Source: Bacteroidales bacterium
Lineage (GTDB): Bacteria > Bacteroidota > Bacteroidia > Bacteroidales > UBA932
Direction of reading: 5' to 3'
NCBI GenBank assembly: GCA_015060255.1
Contig: SUYV01000007.1
Coordinates: 1-57,604 of the forward strand
DNA: 57,604 nucleotides
The notes under the pieces were generated by a model. That model saw only the letters and a list, made by a program, of their open reading frames with translations. It did no database searches and was not told the origin of the DNA. Below are positions 15,924 to 24,561 of the stretch, piece by piece. The number at the start of each line of letters is the position of its first letter. Position 1 is the first letter of the stretch. A program made the translations under genes and the position numbers.

Positions 15924-17459
15924 TTAATAGTTGTTCTGGGTAAGAGGGTGCTGAGTACTTGCAGTAGCATCCATCTCAGTCTGAGGGAAAGGCAGATACT
16001 TCTTGCTCTCAGACCAGGTCTTGGTACGGAAACCGCCTTCGTCGTTAGCAGGAGTAAGGACTGTAGCAGCCTGACCAAGACGAACGAGATCCCAGTAGCG
16101 CTTTCCTTCACCCATAAGCTCTACATGACGCTCGTGAAGGATAGTCTCGAGGTTTGCGCCTACAGTACCGAGGCCCGCACGTGTACGTACCTCATTGAGG
16201 TATGCATCTGCAGAACCCTTTCCTGAGCAGCCGTGAACAGCGATGAGCTCGGCGGCGTTGAGGAGAGTCTCGGCGTAGCGGTAGAGACGGATGTTTGTAC
16301 CATAGTTCAATGTAGCGTCAGCGATCTGACCTGCATTACCGTCAAGACGAGGGAGATACTTTGCAAGGTGGTATCCTGTCTCCTGATAACGTGCAGTGAA
16401 GGTCATGCCCGGCTCAGAAGCTGTTTCATAAACTGTAACAGCCTTTCTGAGGTCACCTTCCTCGAATGCTTTTGCAGCCATGGCAGTGAGAGGGAAGAAT
16501 CCCCAGCCTTCGTTACCATACTTTGCACTGCCGGCCATGCCATTCAGACCCATGAGGGTAGGAAGAACTGTACCGCCGGCTGCAAGAGGGCTGCCCCATG
16601 AGCGATATGCGCCCTGGCTGAAGAAGTTGATGTCGAGGATTGTCTCAGAGCTCCACTCGCCTGCAGGCTCCCACATGTTTGCAAGGTCTGCCGATGAAAC
16701 AAGAGCATACTCACCGCTGTTGATGATCTCCTCCATATAGTCAAGCGCCTTCTGCATTCTTTCCTTGTCGTTCTGATACATCACGATCTCAGCATAGAGC
16801 ATCATTGCAGCAGCCTGTGTCACGCGTCCGAGCTCTGACTTACGTCTCATAGGGAGAGCCTTGGTCTCGATAGCAGCCTCAAGTGAAGTCACCATTCCTT
16901 CATAGACCTCGTCAGCCTTCATCTGAGGTGTAGAGTACGGGAACTCAAGGTTTGTCTCATAATAAGGAAGATTTCCCCAGAGCTTCCACATCTGTGTATA
17001 ATACCAGTTGCGGAGAACAACTGCCTCTGCCAGGAACTCAGCCTTGGTTTCTTCGGAAATCTCCTTGACTCCAGGCATATATTTCTGCACACAGTTAGCA
17101 CGGTTCACACCTGAATAAGCGATGGTCCATACAGACGCAGGAGTATTCTGAGAGTCAACAGAATAGTCGAACATCAGATGATAGTGACGGTTGTCAGAAA
17201 CACCTGATCCGCCAGGATAGATGTCATCAGCCATCACTTCATAGATCATAGGGATAGGATTGTACATGTTCATACCCCAGTCAAACCACTGAAGCGGATC
17301 GTAAGCTGCTACAAGAGCTTCCTTGATACGGGCTTCAGAGTTGTAGTACTCTTCAATGTATATCTTGTCGTGAGACTGTACATTAAGCCATTCCTCACCG
17401 CAAGAGCTGAGAGTCATAGAGAGCAGCATCGCTGCAAAAATGTAATAAAACTTTTTCAT
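15924..17459 (-). CDS. SusD/RagB-family nutrient-binding lipoprotein
   Basis: A 511-residue predicted lipoprotein (MLLSMTLSSCGEEWLN) with the SusD N-terminal region (HDKIYIEEYYNSEARIKEALVAAYDPLQ), the TPR-like helices (EEISEETKAEFLAEAVVLRNWYYTQMWKLWGNLPYY) and the conserved C-terminus (LNEVRTRAGLG…ILHERHVELMGEGKRYWDLVRLGQA…KKYLPFPQTEMDA). SusD proteins lid the SusC channel on the outer membrane surface and bind the glycan. It follows SusC with 21 nt between them and is followed by the binding protein 19 nt later, so the three are one unit. Confidence 0.96.
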   Translation of the reverse strand: MKKFYYIFAAMLLSMTLSSCGEEWLNVQSHDKIYIEEYYNSEARIKEALVAAYDPLQWFDWGMNMYNPIPMIYEVMADDIYPGGSGVSDNRHYHLMFDYSVDSQNTPASVWTIAYSGVNRANCVQKYMPGVKEISEETKAEFLAEAVVLRNWYYTQMWKLWGNLPYYETNLEFPYSTPQMKADEVYEGMVTSLEAAIETKALPMRRKSELGRVTQAAAMMLYAEIVMYQNDKERMQKALDYMEEIINSGEYALVSSADLANMWEPAGEWSSETILDINFFSQGAYRSWGSPLAAGGTVLPTLMGLNGMAGSAKYGNEGWGFFPLTAMAAKAFEEGDLRKAVTVYETASEPGMTFTARYQETGYHLAKYLPRLDGNAGQIADATLNYGTNIRLYRYAETLLNAAELIAVHGCSGKGSADAYLNEVRTRAGLGTVGANLETILHERHVELMGEGKRYWDLVRLGQAATVLTPANDEGGFRTKTWSESKKYLPFPQTEMDATASTQHPLTQNNY

Positions 17460-17480
17460 CTTATATCTCTTTACTGGTGA

Positions 17481-20400
17481 TTAGAAAGTAATGCTTGCAC
17501 CGAACTGGAAAGTACGTGCCTGAGGATAGATACCTCTGTCCATATACTCGGCGATTTCAGGGTCGAAACCGTCATACTTTGTGAATGTGAATGCATTCTC
17601 GCAAGCTGCATAGACGCGAAGCTTCTTCACGAAGATCTTGTTTGTCCATTTTGCAGGAAGAGTGTAACCGAGGGTCACATTCTTGAGACGGAAGTAGCTT
17701 GCATCCTTGATAAAGAAGTCGGAAGCCTTAGACCAGTTCTGGTTAGGGTCGGTAGTGGTGAAACGAGGATACTCGTTTGTCGAACCCTCGCCTGTCCAGC
17801 GGTTGAGGACATACTTAGGCTGGTTCATCGGATAGATATCGGTACGACGAGTACCATCAAATATCTTGTTTCCTGCTACACCCTGCCATACCATAGAGAA
17901 ATCTATTCCCTTCCACTCGATGCTGGCATTCACACCGAAAGTCCAAGGTGGAACGCACCTACCGAGAATCTTACGGTCACCTTCTGCAGTAATCTGTCCG
18001 TCTCCGTTTACATCCTCATATCTGAAGTCACCAGGCTGTGCACTAGGCTGAATGAGCTTTCCGTCAGCATTGGCGTATGCATATACCTCATCCCAGTTCT
18101 GGAATACACCATCAGTCTTGTATCCATAGAAATATGGGAACGGCTGACCATTCTCGCCACGGATGATCGAACCCATCTGGTGGAATGATCCGATATCGAG
18201 AATTCCGGTCTCGTTACCTGCATTGATCAGGAGAGTATGGATATAAGCAGCATTGGCTCCAACCGAGAAGTTGAAATCACCTATAGAATATCTGTAGCTG
18301 AGATCCAGTTCGACACCGGTGTTGGACATTGTACCGACATTACCATATGGCTTTGATTCACCGAGATATGTAGGAACCGGCATCACCTGAAGCATACCCA
18401 CTGTCTTCTTATAGAAATAGTCGGCAGTAAACTGGAGAGAGTTTCCGAAGAATCCGAAATCGAGACCGACGTCTGTCTGACGGCTTTCCTCCCAGTGAAG
18501 GTCCGGGTTAGGTGTTACAGATGTCTTCACGCCATTGACGATCACCTCATTTCCAAGAGCACCGCTACCGAATACATAGTTGTTGCCAGGAGATGTCTGG
18601 GCAGCATACTGGAATGGAGGGATGCGGTCATTACCGTTGATACCCCATGATGCACGCAGTTTCAAAGCAGAAAGCCATGCAGCAGCATCTTTGAGGAACG
18701 GCTCGTTCTTGATGTTCCATGCAGCAGATGCTGACGGGAATATACCGAAACGATGATTAGGACCGAAACGTGAAGAACCGTCTCGACGTATTGTAGCCTG
18801 AATCATATACCTGTTGTCGTAGTCATACGATGCACGTGCAAACAGTGATGAGAGACGATAGTCATCGTCAAGTCTTCCGCCTCCGTCATTGTCCTCGCGG
18901 TTACTTGTCGCAAATCCGAGATTTGCCTTGCTAGGATCTTCTTCCATCAGATACATCTTGGATGCGCTGAGACTCCTTCCTGTTGCCGAGAATGCAGTCT
19001 GACCGGCCATGACAGTAAGATTATGCTTCTCATTGAAAGTCTTGGTATAGGTCAAAGTATTCTCCACCTGCCATTTCAAGCCACGGTTCATAGACTCCCA
19101 TACAGAAGAATATCCCTGATGACGGGTTGAAGAAAGGTAATAATTAGGAGTCCATCCGTAAGAATTTCCTACAGAGTAATCGATATTTACTGAAGAACGG
19201 AACACCAGACCGTCATAAAGCTGGAATGAAACCTCCACTCCACCAACAAGTCTGTCATAATTGTTCTTGGTGCCAGGAAGTGAAAGGTCGGCAAGAGGAT
19301 TGACCATTTCCTGGAACTCCGTTCCCGGAACCGTGAAGAGACGTCCGTTCCTTGGGTCACGGATAAGATTGTAATCGCTCCATTGAGGATTGACGAGTTC
19401 ACCTGTAGCTTCATCTACAAAGTGAGCTGCATCATTATAGTAATACTTGTCAATTACCGCCTGCTCGTCAGCCTCGTCAACATATACGCTGAGGAGTGGA
19501 GAAAGAGCTGCAGCGGATCCAAGAGGAGATCCGAACTCAGAGTTGGTAGTGATACCTGTTGTACGCGTACGCGAATATGCGACATTGACATTGAGATCCA
19601 TCTTGTTGAGCCAGCTGCGCTTAGCTGTATCATCGAAGATGTTGTACTGATCGTTCAGGCGAACAGAGAAACGGTCATAGTTGGAACGGTCATAGTCACC
19701 GCCGACAATACCCTCCTGAGTATAATATCCTGCAGACACGAAATACTGGTTCTTGCCGCTGTTTCCGCTGATGGTCAGCTGATGAGTCTGCTGAGGAGCA
19801 TTCCAATTGAAGAGTTCATCCTGCCAGTCTGTGCCTACACCGAATGAATATGGATCTGCGTATTTAGGAGCGTTTCCATCGTTGATGGCGGCCTCGTTCA
19901 TCATCACAGCATACTCGGTAGCGTTGAGGACGTCACGCTTGCGCCATGGACTTGACATTCCGTACTGGAAATCGTAAGTAACGGAAACCTTGTCCTTTGA
20001 ACCCTTCTTTGTAGTCACGAGGATAACACCGTTTGCACCACGTGTACCATAAACCGCGCAGGAAGCTGCATCCTTGAGAATGTCAATACGCTCGATATCG
20101 CTTGGCGCGAGATAATCTATACCTCCTTCAACTGCCATACCATCCACTACATAAAGAGGATTAGAGTCATTGATGGTACCGATACCACGGACACGGACCT
20201 GAGAACCTGCACCAGGATGTCCTGATGTCGATGTGACGTTCACACCTGGGGTAAGTCCCTTGAGCGCGTCATCTACGCGGACAGCAGCTACTCTGTCGAG
20301 CATTTCTGTTCCGACTGTCGAAATGGCTGCTGATACCACGGCCTTCTTCTGAACGCCGTATCCGATCATCACCACTTCTTCAAGCATTTCAGTATCCTCC

Positions 20401-20690
20401 TGGAGGACCACTTCTACATAACCGTTTCCTACAGGGACCTTCTCTGTCTTGTAGCCGATCGAAGTGACCACGAGGACAGCATCCTTAGGGACAGCTGTGT
20501 TAAACACGAAATTACCGTCAATGTCAACAGTTGTACCGGTGGTCGTGCCTTCGACAACGACTGCCGCACCGATTACCGGCTCACCTGCTGAATCCTTGAC
20601 TGTACCTTTCACTTGCTGAGCGAACGCGCTGGCGCAGCTCAGACCCATTATCGCAAAGATAAGGGCGATTCGATAAGTTAGGTGTTTCAT
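17481..20690 (-). CDS. SusC/RagA-family TonB-linked outer membrane transporter
   Basis: A 1069-residue protein with a signal peptide ending FAQQ, a carboxypeptidase-regulatory-like domain (VKGTVKDSAGEPVIGAAVVVEGTTTGTTVDIDGNF), a TonB-box-like segment (EEVVMIGYGVQKK) and the SusC plug with the family signature NPLYVVDGMAVEGG…IERIDILKDAASCAVYGTRGANGVILVTTKKG. The rest is beta-barrel, ending in aromatic residues (QFGASITF). With SusD it imports oligosaccharides using TonB energy. It opens the leftward PUL operon, 326 nt downstream of the regulator gene, with a -7 box at 20744. Confidence 0.97.
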   Translation of the reverse strand: MKHLTYRIALIFAIMGLSCASAFAQQVKGTVKDSAGEPVIGAAVVVEGTTTGTTVDIDGNFVFNTAVPKDAVLVVTSIGYKTEKVPVGNGYVEVVLQEDTEMLEEVVMIGYGVQKKAVVSAAISTVGTEMLDRVAAVRVDDALKGLTPGVNVTSTSGHPGAGSQVRVRGIGTINDSNPLYVVDGMAVEGGIDYLAPSDIERIDILKDAASCAVYGTRGANGVILVTTKKGSKDKVSVTYDFQYGMSSPWRKRDVLNATEYAVMMNEAAINDGNAPKYADPYSFGVGTDWQDELFNWNAPQQTHQLTISGNSGKNQYFVSAGYYTQEGIVGGDYDRSNYDRFSVRLNDQYNIFDDTAKRSWLNKMDLNVNVAYSRTRTTGITTNSEFGSPLGSAAALSPLLSVYVDEADEQAVIDKYYYNDAAHFVDEATGELVNPQWSDYNLIRDPRNGRLFTVPGTEFQEMVNPLADLSLPGTKNNYDRLVGGVEVSFQLYDGLVFRSSVNIDYSVGNSYGWTPNYYLSSTRHQGYSSVWESMNRGLKWQVENTLTYTKTFNEKHNLTVMAGQTAFSATGRSLSASKMYLMEEDPSKANLGFATSNREDNDGGGRLDDDYRLSSLFARASYDYDNRYMIQATIRRDGSSRFGPNHRFGIFPSASAAWNIKNEPFLKDAAAWLSALKLRASWGINGNDRIPPFQYAAQTSPGNNYVFGSGALGNEVIVNGVKTSVTPNPDLHWEESRQTDVGLDFGFFGNSLQFTADYFYKKTVGMLQVMPVPTYLGESKPYGNVGTMSNTGVELDLSYRYSIGDFNFSVGANAAYIHTLLINAGNETGILDIGSFHQMGSIIRGENGQPFPYFYGYKTDGVFQNWDEVYAYANADGKLIQPSAQPGDFRYEDVNGDGQITAEGDRKILGRCVPPWTFGVNASIEWKGIDFSMVWQGVAGNKIFDGTRRTDIYPMNQPKYVLNRWTGEGSTNEYPRFTTTDPNQNWSKASDFFIKDASYFRLKNVTLGYTLPAKWTNKIFVKKLRVYAACENAFTFTKYDGFDPEIAEYMDRGIYPQARTFQFGASITF

Positions 20691-20743
20691 GGGTTAGTGT
20701 TTATGTGTTAATAATGTGTTTACGAATCAAATTGTTCGCATTC

Positions 20744-20751
20744 CAAATTTA
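20744..20751 (-). promoter_or_regulatory. -7 box (TAAATTTG) for the susC operon
   Basis: The minus strand reads TAAATTTG, matching TAnnTTTG, 53 nt before the SusC ATG. At the expected -33 spacing only TGTG is present, a weak match, as expected for an activator-dependent promoter. Confidence 0.5.
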
Positions 20752-20763
20752 AGAAAATTCTTG

Positions 20764-20991
20764 TCCACTCGCACACGTACATATATCCTTGGGGCAAATT
20801 AGTGGATAAGTGGAATATATCCTATTGAATATCAATAAATTATCTCCTGAAAAGAGGGTAAAAAAGTGGACACGGCAAAATTGCCATCCTCCAAACAACA
20901 GGAAAAAGTGGATTAAACCAACAACAATAATTGCCTTATTGAATTGATTCAAACCACTTTACGAAATATTCCACAAAGTTTGAAAAGTGGA
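20764..20991 (-). promoter_or_regulatory. Cluster of AGTGGA motifs upstream of susC (possible regulator sites)
   Basis: The 325-nt gap between the regulator and susC holds AGTGGA at 20801, 20809, 20875, 20907 and 20986 on the plus strand, its complement TCCACT at 20764, and a near copy (CCACTTT) at 20954. Several are preceded by an A-run. The copy at 20764 lies just upstream of the -7 box, near -33. This fits binding sites for the SusR-like regulator, but no experimental motif is known to me. Confidence 0.4.
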
Positions 20992-21015
20992 AAATATAGA
21001 ACAATTTCTATCTAC

Positions 21016-22617
21016 TTATGCCCTTGCAGAGCCGATTTTCCGGACGTTTTCTTCGAAGTTTTCTCTGTCGGAAAGGGCGGCGTTCTTGACCTGCGCGCGA
21101 TAGTTATATATCGTGTTGACAGAGTACCTCAGAAGCGAGGCTATATGGGACGACTGTGTGATGCCGAGCTTGATCAGGGCGAAGATGCGGAGCTCGGTGT
21201 TAAGCAGTCCGCCTTCCTTCACGACGATGCGTCCTTCTTCTGTCAGAAGAGCATTCAGGTCCTCGACAAATGTCGGATAGAGCGAGAGGAACGAAGTGTC
21301 GAACGTCTTATAGAAGTTCTTGAGCTCGGCTTCATATTGTTCCCTCGGCAGAGTCTTGCGAAGCTTGTCGAGGTATCCGGAACACATGGAGAGGAAGAGT
21401 CCCAGATACTCCTCCTTGGCAGCGTTAGCCTCCACCAGGTCCAGATTGGTCCTGCGAAGATCCTCCTCCACCGACATGATCGACTTTGTATAGGCATCCA
21501 GCTGGATATTCTTCGCTTCGATCTCCTTTGCACTCCTCTGGCGTTTACGATATAGACGTACCGTATATGTAAGGATGATAAGAAGCAGGAAGGCCACCAG
21601 TACAGTAACCATGAGATACCTGCTGCGGTCCTTCATCTGCAGGTCCCTGCTGTCTCTGTATGCCTTCTCGATCCATGGGAATGTAGACGCGATCTGCACC
21701 TTCCTGAGCTTGGCATTATAGAAGATGGCATCATCAAGAGAGATCCTGATATATCTGAAAGCCCTGTCCGTGTCATGCGGATCAGTCAGCTTTATGGCCA
21801 CCGAACACAGGGCGGCATTGTCCTTGATCGCGCCCCTGATGTCACAGATGGCCGATTCTATCCACCACCTGATCGTTTCCTCTTCCCTTTCCAGATTCTC
21901 GCAGATGAAGCCCTGCCAGTAACACTGGACGGCATAATCACGCGAACTCTTGTTCTGTCCTTCTATAATGCGGAGATTTTCCGAATAGGCCTCGTCCCAT
22001 CTCTGCTCCTCAATGAGGCGCATTATGTAAATATGATGGTTAAGCGGTGAATCCTTCGGGGTATTCTTGAGGATAAGGTCCTGATAGGCACGGATATTCA
22101 CCGCCTCCGGCACAGTAATGCCGGAAGTGCGGACATATTCCTGATAGTCGTGCAGGAACTTCTGACGGGCATTGTACCAGTTGATCTTCTGCTGGTAGTT
22201 GAAAGTAGTTGTGTCAAGCTGCTGGAACAGTTCCTGAGCTTCGAGGAACATGCCGGCAGTGGTGAACAGCATGGCCTTCTCCACTACAGCAGAATTCATG
22301 AGTGACCGGTCTTCAAGCTCTGCGGCTATCGCCTCCTGCGACTCGAGGATTTCCTTCGCCTTGTCAAACTGATATGCCACACACTCCTGATAAAGCTGTC
22401 CGTAAAGGCCATATTTCTGCTCAGGAGAAAGGTCATCCGAAGCCAGAAGACCTTCGATCGTGCTTATCTTGGCCTCCTTCTCCTTCACATACTCCTCCAT
22501 ACTGGCGAGTTCCGAATCCAGCCGTTCAAACTCATCAGCAAGAGGATGGCGGTATGCGTCCACGCAGGACACGGCAAGCAGGAGTGACAGAATTGCAGAT
22601 ATTGAACAGTGTTTCAT
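21016..22617 (-). CDS. SusR-like membrane-spanning PUL transcription regulator
   Basis: A 533-residue protein starting at ATG 22617; an upstream in-frame extension lacks a signal peptide and is not favoured. It has an N-terminal export signal (ISAILSLLLAVSCVDA), a helical TPR-like sensor region (about 25-320), one membrane helix (YLMVTVLVAFLLLIILTYTV, about 330-350), a coiled-coil (KEIEAKNIQLDAYTKSI) and a C-terminal helix-turn-helix region (about 465-520, LNTELRIFALIKLGITQSSHIASLLRYS). This order matches SusR-type regulators of Bacteroides, which sense oligosaccharide in the periplasm and activate susC transcription. It sits directly upstream of susC, and a repeated motif in the intervening gap may be its target. 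Confidence 0.85.
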   Translation of the reverse strand: MKHCSISAILSLLLAVSCVDAYRHPLADEFERLDSELASMEEYVKEKEAKISTIEGLLASDDLSPEQKYGLYGQLYQECVAYQFDKAKEILESQEAIAAELEDRSLMNSAVVEKAMLFTTAGMFLEAQELFQQLDTTTFNYQQKINWYNARQKFLHDYQEYVRTSGITVPEAVNIRAYQDLILKNTPKDSPLNHHIYIMRLIEEQRWDEAYSENLRIIEGQNKSSRDYAVQCYWQGFICENLEREEETIRWWIESAICDIRGAIKDNAALCSVAIKLTDPHDTDRAFRYIRISLDDAIFYNAKLRKVQIASTFPWIEKAYRDSRDLQMKDRSRYLMVTVLVAFLLLIILTYTVRLYRKRQRSAKEIEAKNIQLDAYTKSIMSVEEDLRRTNLDLVEANAAKEEYLGLFLSMCSGYLDKLRKTLPREQYEAELKNFYKTFDTSFLSLYPTFVEDLNALLTEEGRIVVKEGGLLNTELRIFALIKLGITQSSHIASLLRYSVNTIYNYRAQVKNAALSDRENFEENVRKIGSARA

Positions 22618-22642
22618 AGATTTCAATTTTATAGCAACACTA

Positions 22643-22650
22643 CAAATATA
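22643..22650 (-). promoter_or_regulatory. -7 box (TATATTTG) for the SusR-like gene
   Basis: The minus strand reads TATATTTG, 25 nt before the ATG at 22617. It is divergent from the plus-strand box at 22672. Confidence 0.5.
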
Positions 22651-22671
22651 AGAAAATAGCATTATTTTACA

Positions 22672-22679
22672 TATATTTG
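22672..22679 (+). promoter_or_regulatory. -7 box (TATATTTG) for the GH53 gene
   Basis: TATATTTG lies 21 nt before the GH53 ATG at 22701 and matches the Bacteroidetes consensus; no clear -33 element is visible. Confidence 0.5.
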
Positions 22680-22700
22680 CATGATATATATCAATGAGTC

Positions 22701-23816
22701 ATGAATATCGCAAAACACATTTCAGGATACATCGCAGCGGCGCTTCTGCTGCTTGGATGCGAGAAGAACCCATATGGTCCGACAGGCTATCAGCCAGACG
22801 TTCAGAAACCGGAAACCGAGAAGCCGGACCAGACCCCGACAGAGAAAGGCGGCTACGCCAAGGGCGCGGACATCAGCTGGCTGACGCAGATGGAGGGCGA
22901 CGGACAGAAGTTCTACACCGCAGCAGGGAAGGAGATGGAGTGCACCGCTCTGATGAAAGAACTCGGATTCAATGCGATAAGACTTCGCGTGTGGGTTGAC
23001 CCTGAAGGCGGCTGGTGTGCCAAGGAGGACGTGCTGGTAAAGGCAAAGCGTGCCCAGGAGCTCGGAATGAGAATCATGATAGACTTCCATTACAGCGACA
23101 CATGGGCAGATCCTTCAAACCAGAAGACCCCTGCAGCATGGGCGGCGCTCCCTATCTATGAGCTCGCTTCTGCAGTGGAGACTCATACAAAGGAGACTCT
23201 GCAGCTGCTCAAGGACAACAAAGTCGATGTAGAATGGGTGCAGGTCGGCAACGAGACCAACAGCGGCATGCTGCATCCTCTGGGCAAGATCAGCGACAAT
23301 GCCGACAATTTCGCAATCCTTGCAGACAAGGGCTATGATGCGGTAAAGAGCGTATATCCTGAAGCCAAGGTCATCATCCACAGAAGCGAAGGCCACAAGG
23401 CCAACGAGTGCAGATGGCTTTTCAACCACCTGAAGAACAGCAAGGTGAAATATGACATCATAGGACTTTCACTCTACCCTACCTGGTGGGAAAACAACGG
23501 ATGGTGCGACTGGAAGCCGGTCGTTGACGACTGTCTGGCAAACATAAAGAGCCTGACTTCGACCTTCGGCAAGCCGGTGATGATCTGTGAGATCGGTATG
23601 CCGGTATGGGAGCCGCAGATGTCCAAGAATGCCGTACAGTATATTCTGGACGAGACAAAGAAGATCGAGGTGTGTCACGGCGTCTTCTACTGGGAGCCGC
23701 AGACCGACGGCGTATGGAAGCCGGCGAGCTACGCCGCCCTCGGCTGGAACGCATACGACAAGGGCGCGTTCAAGAACGGAAAGGCGACTATAGCGCTTGA
23801 CCCATTCAAGGAGTAG
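22701..23816 (+). CDS. GH53 arabinogalactan endo-beta-1,4-galactanase lipoprotein
   Basis: A 371-residue predicted lipoprotein (AAALLLLGCEKN) with a Pro/Glu/Lys-rich tether and a GH53 barrel starting GGYAKGADISWLTQME. The catalytic residues are Glu185 in VQVGNETNSGML and Glu297 in VMICEIGMPVW, with the supporting motifs FNAIRLRVWVDP, IMIDFHYSDTWADP and IIGLSLYPTWW. The family cuts beta-1,4-galactan side chains of pectin or arabinogalactan I into galacto-oligosaccharides. The GH2 beta-galactosidase at 27182 would finish the job, but the two are separated by an A+T-rich protease pair. It is divergent from the SusR-like gene. Confidence 0.95.
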   Translation: MNIAKHISGYIAAALLLLGCEKNPYGPTGYQPDVQKPETEKPDQTPTEKGGYAKGADISWLTQMEGDGQKFYTAAGKEMECTALMKELGFNAIRLRVWVDPEGGWCAKEDVLVKAKRAQELGMRIMIDFHYSDTWADPSNQKTPAAWAALPIYELASAVETHTKETLQLLKDNKVDVEWVQVGNETNSGMLHPLGKISDNADNFAILADKGYDAVKSVYPEAKVIIHRSEGHKANECRWLFNHLKNSKVKYDIIGLSLYPTWWENNGWCDWKPVVDDCLANIKSLTSTFGKPVMICEIGMPVWEPQMSKNAVQYILDETKKIEVCHGVFYWEPQTDGVWKPASYAALGWNAYDKGAFKNGKATIALDPFKE

Positions 23817-23838
23817 GACCAAACTTACACTATCTACC

Positions 23839-24540
23839 ATGAACAGATTCATTCTATTCCCGCTGTTTCTACTTGTGTCCTGTGGAACTGCCAGAAACAG
23901 CACAACAGTCAATAATACAATCGAACCGGACTCCCTCGTTGCAGTACAGGTTCCCGGACAACTTTGGGGCAAGACTTACGGTGATTATGTCTTTCACGAT
24001 GATTTCTATTATGGTTATTCATATTCAAGTGATACTTATGAACACTACCCTCTGACAAAAGCCCTGAACACGTATGGGTTAATAGTTGATTATACTCATA
24101 AGGTAGAAGTTGAAGGAAAAATCAAGGCTTTAGGATTTGTAATTAACAAGGCGTTTGTCTTTAAACCCAACATTGAAGGTTGGTATTGGTTATATATTTC
24201 AGGTAAAGGAGATGTAAAACAAATCCCACATGTATTTTATTACACTAATTTATATCAGTTGGATGGTAGAAAATCGGTTTTTGGGCTTGACAATGAGTTT
24301 GTAGTGAAATATGATGGGAGTATGGAAAAAACAGATCAAATCATAATGTTGGCTAAAATGCATAATATCAAAGTAGGAACAATCGAGGACAAGTCGCGAT
24401 ATGGCTATAGTTATATCTATTTGTATTGTAGCAAAGATTCATCTGGAAATGCAGTTGAAATGGCCAACTGGTTTGTTGAGTGTGCTGGATTCCCCAATAC
24501 ATTCCCTAGTTTAGGCGATGCTCCCTTTGATTTTGACTAA
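23839..24540 (+). CDS. A+T-rich lipoprotein whose C-terminal half resembles the next gene's prodomain
   Basis: A 233-residue predicted lipoprotein; the start is ATG 23839 (FLLVSCGTARN lipobox), not the earlier in-frame codon. The N-terminal part has a Tyr-rich stretch (FYYGYSYSSDTYEHY). Residues about 160-225 (DQIIMLAKMHNIKVG…YIYLYCSKDSSGNAVEMANWFVECAGFPNTFPS) follow the same pattern as the prodomain of the downstream subtilase (LEILKQFANEHKVLV…YTLTCTSDSDRNALELANKAYESGKFAATDV). It may therefore be a free-standing prodomain-like chaperone or inhibitor; this rests on my visual alignment. A hand count of 60 bases at 24121 gives about 35% G+C, far below the neighbours. The protease gene follows 21 nt later. 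Confidence 0.72.
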   Translation: MNRFILFPLFLLVSCGTARNSTTVNNTIEPDSLVAVQVPGQLWGKTYGDYVFHDDFYYGYSYSSDTYEHYPLTKALNTYGLIVDYTHKVEVEGKIKALGFVINKAFVFKPNIEGWYWLYISGKGDVKQIPHVFYYTNLYQLDGRKSVFGLDNEFVVKYDGSMEKTDQIIMLAKMHNIKVGTIEDKSRYGYSYIYLYCSKDSSGNAVEMANWFVECAGFPNTFPSLGDAPFDFD

Positions 24541-24561
24541 CCATTATAAATTCTCAAGAAT

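Noticed and set aside
9203..20952. Many long frames on the plus strand opposite the PUL genes, and 20749-20952 on the minus strand
   Set aside because: They mirror strong coding frames on the other strand, lack starts with promoters and are rich in Cys, Ser and Arg; the last one lies in the susC promoter region.
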